Part shown: one piece after another, positions 55,936 through 64,000 of the stretch
Layout of the letters: each line of letters begins with the position of its first letter
Numbering within the stretch: position 1 is the stretch's first letter
DNA from: Cristatella mucedo
Lineage: Eukaryota; Bryozoa; Phylactolaemata; Cristatellidae
Length of the DNA: 64,000 bases
Direction of reading: 5' to 3'
Assembly: GCA_009760855.2 (NCBI GenBank)
Contig: WPIO01000015.1
Span: 6,890,001 to 6,954,000, forward strand
Program-made: the position numbers and the translations under genes
The notes under the pieces: generated by a model
The model's database searches: none
The model's input: the letters and a program-made list of their open reading frames with translations, nothing else
What the model was told of the DNA's origin: nothing

Positions 55936-56478
55936 ATGAACTAAACGACTTTACGTTTTATTCGCAGAATATTTGGGCATTGGAAATATTGTTTGCGGCT
56001 TTGTAAAGTTGCAGAATGAGGTATGCAAACAATACATACATACATCATGGCATTGGAAGAGCGATGCTAAAGGCGACGCCTGGTTCGTCCAGCTCTGCCG
56101 ATAGCTCAGCGCTCTATAGGACCGGGCGCTTGTCTGTCTAACAGCCACATAGTCTTTGTGGATTAGCAGACGGCATTATATAAATACATAAACATACTGT
56201 CTTCTTGCCGGTTAAGGTCGTTTTAACTGCGACCCCATTCAATGGACGCTTGCACCTCCGACGCACTTCTATGTCTTTGGACTGGGAATGCACCCAGAGG
56301 GGACGGTAAGCTTTAAGCCAGGCCAAAGGGAACGAGGCAGAAATAAATGCTCTGTTCTGCTAAGCCAGGTTATACTGCAGGCGTGGCAGCACCTCCACGT
56401 TATGTACCGCTGTTTCTTAGCTCTGTATGTAAGGTGGTCGCTCTTCACGACCGAAAGTGAGCGATCCTTAATTTTCCA
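55936..56478. other. No gene seen; short LINE family 2 3' UTR remnant
   Basis: About 56080-56180 contains 'acagccacatagtctttgtg' and 'gattagcagacgg', the terminus of family 2. Confidence 0.45.
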
Positions 56479-56479
56479 C

Positions 56480-57236
56480 TGAAAGCACTAGTGATAACTG
56501 CGAAAGTGCTTCTATCGCTATTAACCTATAGTGGCTGTGGTCTATCGCCCCTCACGTACCAACTCCTCATTTTTCTTAGATTTCTCCGATATAATTTGAT
56601 TCTGTGGAAAAGAAATCTATACGTGATTGTTATGGGTGCTTTCAACATTTATTTTATTAACTTATCTGACGTCTTCAGCATGGAGTTTCGTGCACCTACT
56701 GACTCACTTTCTCTTGCTGCCCTACTCACATCCAGACTCACAAGCTCGACCGAATGTTCTCTTACAACTGCGTGCTATCATCACTTGTTTTTGCCAAATT
56801 TTGCATACATGAACTCGTGCAGATCTCATTTAGTTAACAACTTTTTGGCTTCCTCCTCTGAAAAAGTCATCTGTAAATCGACAAACCTAGAGTCCCTTGG
56901 AATTGATGCTGTCTTTACGAGAATATCTCCTTCGTTCCTGCTGCTAAATTCCTATTCCGACCTAATCATTGGTGGAATGTTACAACATACTAATAGCTGA
57001 TGCTTGATGAGGTTGCACCTCCGACTACGCGCACTGTGAGCCCTCGCCCAGACTACCTATGATTTACCAAAAAGGTTTCACTAGCTAGGTCCACTAAGCA
57101 CGAACTTGAAAAAAAACCTAATAAAGGTCAGCACTGGTTGCCTATCAAAAAGCACAAGCGGACTGCTGTAGATTGTACCAACCGATATTAGTGAATACCA
57201 AGTCAAGTTTCTATAAATATAATTTATATGTATTTG
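56480..57236 (+). mobile_element. LINE family 1, endonuclease half, decayed
   Basis: NLYVIVMGAFNIYFINLSDVF (the GDFN block with Asp lost to Ala), MEFRAPTDSLSLAAL and NLESLGIDAVFTRIS match the intact LINE, and the linker continues to about 57230. It is the only other copy retaining part of the EN domain. Confidence 0.75.
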
Positions 57237-57237
57237 T

Positions 57238-57356
57238 ATAGCTCCCTAAGAGAGCTTAATTTCTATTCAGGCGCTCCACATATGCAACTGGACTGTGCCC
57301 GCGACCTCGACCAAACCTTGGTCGTGGCCAGCACCTTAACCGTTGAGCCAAACCCC
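57238..57356 (-). mobile_element. SINE family B inserted in the LINE
   Basis: Minus strand: 'ggggtttggctcaacggtta' head, 'ccaaggtttggtcgaggtcg' and 'cgggcacagtcc', then the tail 'gagcgcctgaatagaaatta' and 'agctctcttagggagc'. It sits between EN-linker and RT parts of the same LINE relic. Confidence 0.75.
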
Positions 57357-58320
57357 ATATGCAAAATCAAGCAATGCTGATGGCTACGGTCAACCATCTC
57401 TTAACCTCTCCCAGGTGTGCTCCTTACCTATTGATCTTTGTTATGATATTGCGGATTGCTTCTCTAGCTATTTTGTCGACCACATAGAGAAGATCAGGAA
57501 GTCCATCCCCAGGTTGGCAGCATTCCCTTTGGAATCATATCCCTCAATACCGTTCAGATCCTAATGTCTAAGTTTAAGGAGGCCAAGGGTGATCTCATCC
57601 TGAAGTTCATATTGTAATCATGGAAGACTACCAGGACTCTAGACCAGTGTCCCACTACCCTGATTCTATGTGGCATAGATCTACTGCTGCCATGCATAAC
57701 TAAATCTTTAGTATGCTATTAGCCTCAGGTGTTGTACCAGCACCTTTCAAAAAAGGCTGTAGAAAGGCCACTACTCAAGAAAGAAATACTAAAACACAAG
57801 AGACTAAGCAATCTTCGCTCAGTCTCCGATCTACCAGTCCTATCAAAGTCACTAGAACGAGTCTCGGCAAACCAGCTTAACTCATAAATTGAAACTTCGC
57901 ACATAGCTAGTGAGTTCTAGTCTGGTTTTAGAGCTAATCACTGCACAGTCAGCATTGCTTTAGGTGAATAAAGACATACTTAGGATTGCAGTCTTAGATC
58001 GATTCTCTTTGCTTGTTATGCTCGTTCTTTCAGCCGACTTTGAATCTATCAATCGTCAGGTCCTTCTCGAGTGCCTCTCATCTCGGCTGGGCGTCACTGG
58101 TACTGCACTGCCCTGGTTGAAGTAAGATCTCAGAGGGAGAATCTAGAGCATTGATGTTAGCAAGCGAAAATCACCCGATGAACTACTGAAGCGTGAGGTA
58201 CCTTTGGGGTTTATGATCGATCCGGTTCTTTTCTCGGTTTCGACTCTCTCTTTTGCTGATGTGATTGCCAGACACAACCTAGGCTTTCACTTCTTTGAAA
58301 ATTACACTCAGCTGTAGACT
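57357..58320 (+). mobile_element. LINE family 1, RT region, decayed
   Basis: Continues the relic from 56480: ADCFSSYFVDHIEKIRKSIP, 'gcacctttcaaaaaaggctg', and 'ctctcggctgggcgtcactggta' in order, to 'cactcagctgtag' (the YADDTQL site, broken). Confidence 0.75.
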
Positions 58321-58324
58321 ACGG

Positions 58325-58575
58325 CACATTCTTTCCAGCGGTCCTGAGCTGCTATTTCCATGCTACTCACTACCTCAACTGCTCTCCTGACTCTGCTATG
58401 CTTCCTACTTTCTCTTTCTTACGTGAGACGTAGTCTGTTGGCTACCGAATGCGTATTGAAAGCAGCTCAGGCTGCGAGTGGGCTATACAAAACTTTCCTG
58501 CGTAACACCCACATAGTCTTTGTGGCTTTTGCGGAGTTACAGACGGAGAAAAAAATTACATTATTACATTAAATT
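58325..58575 (+). mobile_element. LINE family 2 3' UTR fragment inserted in family 1
   Basis: 'ctactcactacctcaactgc', 'gtgagacgtagtctgttggc' and 'cttttgcggagttacagacgg', ending with a short ATTACATT tail. Family 1 RT sequence resumes after it. Confidence 0.75.
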
Positions 58576-58589
58576 ACCATTGGTTTGAT

Positions 58590-59545
58590 TCTTCCAAGCA
58601 TTTCATCACTTAGAATTTTCTCAACTACCTTGCTGCATGCATTGATGACATCCGCACATGGATGGCACCAAACGTTGCTTAATTCAACGATGATAAAAAA
58701 TGCAATTGTTAGGGGTCAAACTAAGTGTGATTTAAAAATTTAAAAAAATTGCTCTCAAAACCGGCTCTGAGAGGCCAGCAAATCTCCTGTTCAATCTGGA
58801 CGAAATCTGGGTTTTTTTCGTAATGACCTTTTATCAGACGACCGCAGCAGCTCCACAGTCAAGTCAGAGTTTTTTCAGCTACACAGCATTGCTGAAATTC
58901 GGGCTTCCTTAGACAGGAATACCACACCTAAATTCTTCCATGCATTCTTGGTATCCCATCCTGAGTTTTCATCCTCACTTCTAATGAATAAATACAACTT
59001 ACCTATTTAACAGCCTCTTTTGTATAGAGACAGAAGAGCTTTTAAGGCTATTACCACCACTTGCAGTGACGATAAAGGATTGCCAACTACAGGTTTCGGA
59101 CCCACGACCTCGGGGCCGAGGTTTTGAAAAGCAGCCGCTTTACCTAGTGAGCCGTCGTGGCTTAGCCACAACTGCTTGCTGATCTACTGGCCTTTGCAAT
59201 CAGGCGCCTACAACTGGTGAACAACTCTGAGGCTAAGCTAGTTTGTCAGGAGATACGTAGTCGCCTAGTTACACTACTTCTTTCCGGCCAGCACTGGCTC
59301 CCGGTCAAGCGACGCAGCGGCTTCATGATTGTGTCACTTAATTTTAGGTCCCTTCTTTCTCTGGCTCCAGCCTACCTATCAGAACAACTTCCCACCACGC
59401 TAAGCATCGTCCCACCCACTTTTCAGGATCTAATAGTTTACCTATACCTCTTACGAGCCTCAAATCTTTTCTAGACTGTGCCTTTAGTTCGTATGCTTCC
59501 AAAGCCTGGAACCCACTTCCAAATGGAGTTACGATATGCTAAAAC
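58590..59545 (+). mobile_element. LINE family 1, thumb to C-terminus, split by a SINE
   Basis: 'catggatggcaccaaacgtt' (the MAPN/MAAN block) to about 59004, then after the SINE 'actgcttgctgatctactgg' and HWLPVKRRSGFMIVSLNFRS to 'aaagcctggaacccacttcc' at 59520. Confidence 0.75.
59005..59165 (-). mobile_element. SINE family A inserted in the LINE relic
   Basis: The complement of 'agccacgacggctcactagg', B-box-like 'gggtccgaaacc', 'ccacttgcagtgacg' and 'aacagcctcttttgtataga'. It separates 'cttctaatgaataaat' from 'cacaactgcttgctg' of the LINE. Confidence 0.85.
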
Positions 59546-60440
59546 AAACTTACTAGTTATGGGCAAAATAGGTGTGATTTAGAAATTGGAAAGGCTTACG
59601 CTCAAAATCGGCTGTGTCAGCATATCTCCGGTTGAATCTGCACAAAATCTAGCTGTCATGCTCCGAAGTGACCTTTCGTTGAACGACCACGGCAGCTCCA
59701 AAATCAAGTCTGCTTACTTTCAGATACATAACATTTCTAACATTTGGACTTGTTTAGATAGGGATTCCATATCCAAGTTGGTCCATGCATTTGTGACATC
59801 CCGTCTTGAATTCTGTAACTCACTGCTTGCTGGCCTATCGGCATGTGCAACCCGGTGCTTACAGCTGGTGCAAAACTCTGCAGCTACGCTTGTCTGTCGT
59901 GAGCATCGCAGTTGCCACATCAGACCACTTCTCGCCGACCTGCACCTGCTACCAGTCAAGGAACTGGTTGACGTTAAGGTTTTTGCTCACTGTTAGGTCC
60001 CTTCATTTTTGGCTCCAGCCTACCTATCAGAACAAGTTCCCACCAGGCTAAGCATCGTACCACCTGTTTTTCTGGATTCCAATCGTTTAGCTACACATTG
60101 TACGAACCTCAAATCCTCTGAAGACTTTTATATCCCATGATCCCAAAGCCTGGAACTCACCTCCGACAGACATCGTGGCATTCTATGACTTGACGAAATT
60201 CAAAAGAAGCTAGCGATGCATCCATTTATCACAGCATTTAGTGGGTCCTTGTGGTATGTCCTTTGTGTGCTTACGTACTGACCCTGCATATTGCAACTAT
60301 CTATATTTGTATGCTGACCCTGTGCGTGTCACCTCTAAGCAAGTTGTGCTTGTGCTTCTTTTGCAGCTTATATAAATTCCCTAGAACAAGATTAGGTTAA
60401 TTGAGGGCGTTATACAAAGGCTCTAATATTATTACTATTA
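59546..60440 (+). mobile_element. Second LINE family 1 3' fragment
   Basis: Restarts at the 'NKLTSYGQNRCDLEIGK'-like thumb region (59550) even though the previous fragment had reached the C-terminus. It continues ISPVESAQNLAVMLRSDLSL, HAFVTSRLEFCNSLLAGLSA, a 3' UTR, the hairpin near 60375-60415 and an ATT tail at 60424-60448. Confidence 0.8.
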
Positions 60441-61795
60441 TTATTATATAAACGGGGCTCGTAAATCACCTTGCCCTTTTTCGCCCCCAAACGGACTGGC
60501 AGCACGCCTCCAGCCCAATGGCGGGCAACGCTCGAGCATGCGAATTTTTGAGTGCAGCCTGGCCGCATTCTCTGACTGGGTGGATTCGTCAATGAGCAAC
60601 AATGCTGGATCACATGACCACGTCAGCAGCCTCACCGGCATTTTTACTTTCTGCCTATGCACCGGCAGTCGGTGCATATGCTCTCTTCCTCTCGCTCTCT
60701 CTCTCTCTCTCTCACACTGCCTTGTTCACGGGAGCAGCCAACACATTGGTTCAACACCACTATGCGCTCTCGCCCGTCCGTGTCGCCTGCATACGATAAA
60801 GCCGACATCTCATCCACACCACGTATGTGGAGGCTTCGCCATTCATTATACTCTGCGACCCGCGGCCACCAGCTCGCGCGGGCTTCCACCATGCCACTAA
60901 GCGCCATATTGTACGTCAATGGCGTTCGCTGCATCCATCTAAATTCTTCAAAGCGCTGTCATACCATTTGACTGCTATTAGCACTAAATAAGAGCGCGGG
61001 CAAGCATTCAGATAGAGCGCTACATCACGATTTATCACGGTAAATTTGCACGACTTTCGGTATATAGAGCAACAGGCTGGAGCTTCCGCAGCTAGAAGCT
61101 GCTAAAATCCACCAAGAGCTACCGGAAACTAGCGGAAGCCATCGAGTGAGTGAGAGCTCAAGAGGAGATGCAGCGAGAGGCGTGTGCGAGAGAAGTCGGT
61201 GGGAACTCTTCGATCGCTCAAGCAAGATCGTTAGCCAAGACACTTGGCGAGAAAAATGGAGGCACATGAAAAAAAAGCACAAAATAAGGAAAAACTGGAA
61301 GAGCGCACCGCGTCGGTAGCTCAATGCAGCCCAATCGTTGTTTTCAGGCTCATGTGCCTAGCGCTGTCTAGTCACCTCCTGTCGCTTGCCACTGCGGTTT
61401 AGCCTCGCAGCGTAGCATCTCATGGAGTTCTGCCAACGTCTAGCGTCACAAAAGTAATTTAAAAAGAAGCATCGGACGAGATGAGCTGACGGGAATCTCT
61501 TCCGAGCATTACGAGCCAGCGTGGCCCGCCACTCACGTCACGGCGTCGCGGCGGTACCGCGATGGTCGGTGCTTTTCCGGCTCTCTATATCGCCTCCTTC
61601 CTATCCGAGTTACACCGGTCAGACTGCTCGGTGCAGTGACTCGCCGAGCGCTGCACGCATCTCGTCTCTTTCGCTAAGCTAAAAGGACGCGAGACGCCGC
61701 GAGCACGCGAGACTTCCGGCTTTCGGCGCTCCTAGCGGCGGCCAGATTTCGCACCGCCCACGTGACGGTCGAGGCGCGACGGTTGGACCGTTAGG
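60441..61795. other. No gene recognised
   Basis: Contains a CT microsatellite at about 60685-60712 and becomes GC-rich beyond 61480. Open frames on both strands lack known features. Confidence 0.4.
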
Positions 61796-62254
61796 CTCAG
61801 CTAGCGGCGGGCGAGTTCACGTCTCGCGAAGAAGCGGCGGCCCGAGTCTTGCGCCGCTTGCTTGACGGTCGAGGCGCGACCACGCCCCCATGAGCGCCGT
61901 CGAACCCTTCTGCCGCCCGGCGTCCGTGCAGAGCCAGCCGCCGGCTCGCACCTTTTGGTCGGCTCTCAGACGCTGCAGTTGCACTCTTCGCGTTGGACCC
62001 CTTCTCGGAGGGCGATGTATTTAGCGTAGGGGCGGGAGCAGCCCGGGCAGCAGCCCGCGGCACCTTGCCACGTTCAGTAGTCACCGCGCGGTCGGCGGCC
62101 CGCGCAGGTGCGAACGCGCTCGCGGCGGTCGGCTTGGCTCGGCTGCGGTCGAAGCCACGAGAAGGACGGCCGGCGGCAGCTGACGCCGAAAGGCGGACGC
62201 ACGAAAGGCGAGCGCGGCAGCGGCAGCGGACGCGCCGGCGGCTCGCGCACTCAC

Positions 62255-62503
62255 GATCAGCCGCTCGGCTCTCTGGCTTCTCTCGAGCGCCGCTATTCGC
62301 GCCTCCAGCTGTCGAGCGTACTGCCGAGCGTGCTCCTCCACCGCTCGCGTCTCGTTGGCGCTCCGCTCGGCGACGCCTCGGACGAGCAGGCTCGTCACCG
62401 CCAGCGAGGCGCACTGGGCCGCCACGCAGAAGGCAACGAGCGATAAGAGCGTCACGTTCGCGCATCGGCGGGCCGACGGCGGCGGCGACGGCGGGTCGCC
62501 CAC
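62255..62503 (-). CDS. Gene 2, membrane-anchor exon of a type II membrane collagen
   Basis: The minus-strand frame has a polar, Pro-rich start, a membrane helix NVTLLSLVAFCVAAQCASLA continuing VTSLLV, then a charged helical stalk (SANETRAVEEHARQYARQLE, ARIAALERSQRAERLI) with one N-glycosylation site (NET) and heptad-like Leu/Ala/Ile spacing. The donor ATC|GTGAGT after 62255 is phase 0 and matches the phase 0 acceptor at 50190. A helix, stalk, furin-type site and triple helix in this order is the plan of membrane collagens (vertebrate XIII/XXIII/XXV) and of nematode cuticle collagens. The left limit given is the first codon of the recognised frame (GTG). No in-frame ATG is found for some 60 codons further out, so the true start lies in another exon or the sequence is altered. 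GC-rich, CpG-rich setting. Confidence 0.6.
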
Positions 62504-62704
62504 CGCCGCCGTCGCCTCGCCGCAGCCGTCGTCGCCGTTCTCAAGCAGTCGCTTGTCGCCGTGGCGGGCTGCAACGGGCGGCGAATGGCGCAGCGCGCGA
62601 GCTGTCGCGAGTCGAGAGCGCGGGCCCGCTGGAGCGTCCGCGGCGAGCGCGTCAGCGAGCCGCTTCCGCCTTACCGCCCATCGCCGCTGCTGCCGCCGTT
62701 CGGC

Positions 62705-62755
62705 GAGGAGGAGGAGGAGGAGGAGGAGGAGGAGAAGGAGAAAGAGGCGAAACCC
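62705..62755. repeat. (GGA)n microsatellite
   Basis: A GGA/GAG array upstream of the membrane-anchor exon; as coding sequence on the minus strand it would be poly-Leu. Confidence 0.9.
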
Positions 62756-63049
62756 CGTCGACGGACGGACGGACGGATCGGCTTTGTACGACGCCCTGGG
62801 TGCCGCAGAAATCCGGCGTCCCCAGCGGGCCGCTTCAAAGTGTTGCAGCCGGCGCTAGGGCTGGTCGCATTTATTCGCTTGCTTTCAACACCGGATGCGA
62901 AGGAAAAAGGGCACAGAAAAAACCCAATTAACTTCTATTGTGACAGCGACTGCCTAGAACTCGGCGGAGCTGGCTGGACTGCGTCAGCACGAGAGCCGAT
63001 GGCAACAGAAGAGAACTTGACAGAAGATAGTGGGCCCGGTTGCACGTGT

Positions 63050-63170
63050 GAGCTGGTTTGGTCCAGCGGTTAAGGTGCTCGCCCCGTACAAGGTCTGGCT
63101 GAGGTCGTGGGCTCGAACCCGGAGGCATATGTGAAGCACCTCAATAGAGAACAAGTTTACTTGGGCGCGA
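63050..63170 (+). mobile_element. SINE family B copy
   Basis: 'gagctggtttggtccagcgg', 'gtggcc'-like arm, 'gtgggctcgaaccc' B-box, then 'gtgaagcacctcaatagaga' and 'cttgggcgcgatatt', again LINE-like. Confidence 0.8.
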
Positions 63171-64000
63171 TATTAAGGAATTATATATTTAAATTATACA
63201 CGCAGCCTGTTGATAACGGGACGCCAGGATTTCATGGCCACTGTGACTCGTTCATCGACGCTAAAAGCGAGCGTGCACGGCTAGTGCTTTAGTGTCGCCA
63301 GTAGCCACGGAGCTGACTACAAGAAGTAGGTAGTCGCTTGAGAAGCTGTCTCCTCGAAGTCAATAATGGACGTGGTCCATAGCCCTCTATCCTGTTTACG
63401 ACCTTCCAAGACAAGAAAGTTGAGAAAAATTGGCATGCCGGCGTCTCCAGTTTTGAACGTCATCCTATTGCGACAACAGCCCCGGCAACGACCGCTGCTG
63501 CTGCCTTCCCGTTAAGGTTGCCGCCGCGGCTAAAGCAGCCGCCGTCGTCACTAGAGGGTTCGTTAGGGCCGAGAGTGGCAACGTGGCCCGGAAACTCCCG
63601 TTAGTGGGGAACGTGGAGCGGCCGACGAAAGACAGAATGAACGAAATGAACGGAATGCGCATTGGAAAGCGAACCTTCAAAGCGGCACAGCGTCTCCTAA
63701 GCGCAAAGAAGGAGTGAAGACAGGCACGCCAATCTGCATTCGGGTGCGTTCTTTCTTTCCACCCGCGCCGTCGCCGCGTAAGCTCTCGCGCTCCCGGCCA
63801 GTACGAAACGCACCGTTGCCGCCAACGTTCAGCAAGCAGCCGACTCGAGCGGAAGCGAGCGAACGAGCTTCCTGTGGCCGCGTCCCGCGCCGCCTTCACG
63901 CGATCGGCGAGTAGCGCAGCCGAGGGCATCGAGACGGCTGCGAGGCGCTCGCGGACGACGCCGTGCTGCACTCTCTCCGGGCCGGCGTATCCGCAACTGG
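63171..64000. other. No gene recognised; GC-rich towards the end
   Basis: A minus-strand frame at 63465-63971 is open but Ala/Arg-rich and without known features; it may be compositional. Confidence 0.35.

Noticed and set aside
61025-61324. Minus-strand hydrophobic frame as a membrane protein gene
   Set aside because: No family resemblance, no neighbouring splice signals seen, and a plausible chance frame.
62108-62931. Long plus-strand Arg/Ala-rich frames opposite the membrane-anchor exon
   Set aside because: Typical of GC-rich DNA; only the minus-strand frame has a coherent helix, stalk and strong donor.

Overview
This is nuclear DNA from an animal. It has spliced collagen-type exons in long introns filled with decayed LINE retrotransposons, tRNA-derived SINEs and microsatellites, and nothing prokaryotic (no operons, no ribosome-binding sites). 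The LINEs look like the L2/CR1 group and the collagens are Gly-X-Y repeats. The sequence does not settle the phylum; a marine-type invertebrate (annelid, cnidarian, sponge, lancelet or similar) is plausible but inferred.

The two gene-like objects are long collagen genes facing each other tail to tail. Gene 1 (+ strand, about 2.7-23 kb) has exon A (2721-2832), a giant exon B (6383-16229), exon C (21730 to about 22278/22291) and a tentative last exon (23027-23190). The A/B and B/C junctions are both phase 1 and keep the Gly-X-Y register exactly. Exon A opens with RLRR, a furin-type cleavage motif, and a small Cys-containing linker. Exon B is about 42 tandem 234-bp units (26 triplets each) with Thr in most Y positions and almost no proline. 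It carries a single 1-base frameshift near 12562.

Gene 2 (- strand, about 62.5-44.5 kb) begins with an exon coding a membrane helix and a helical stalk (62503-62255, phase 0 donor). It is followed 12 kb away by a 5.7-kb collagen exon starting at 50190 with RRRRE, again a furin-type motif at a phase 0 acceptor. The implied protein is a type II membrane collagen: short cytoplasmic end, membrane helix, stalk, cleavage site, triple helix. The collagen exon is broken by 1-base indels, a stop, several Gly substitutions and an intact SINE insertion with a 9-bp target-site duplication, so it reads as a decaying paralogue of gene 1.

Between and within the genes lie: one nearly full-length L2-like LINE with an open EN-RT frame (25956-29230); many 5'-truncated copies of it and of a second LINE subfamily; two tRNA-derived SINE families, one sharing its 3' tail with the LINE; an AT-rich relic (about 23.9-32.7 kb) with a decayed retroviral-type integrase and a tail-fibre-like segment, possibly a Maverick/Polinton-like element; a decayed hAT/DUF4371 transposase; a gag-like LTR-retrotransposon piece; and a 296-bp near-perfect palindrome.
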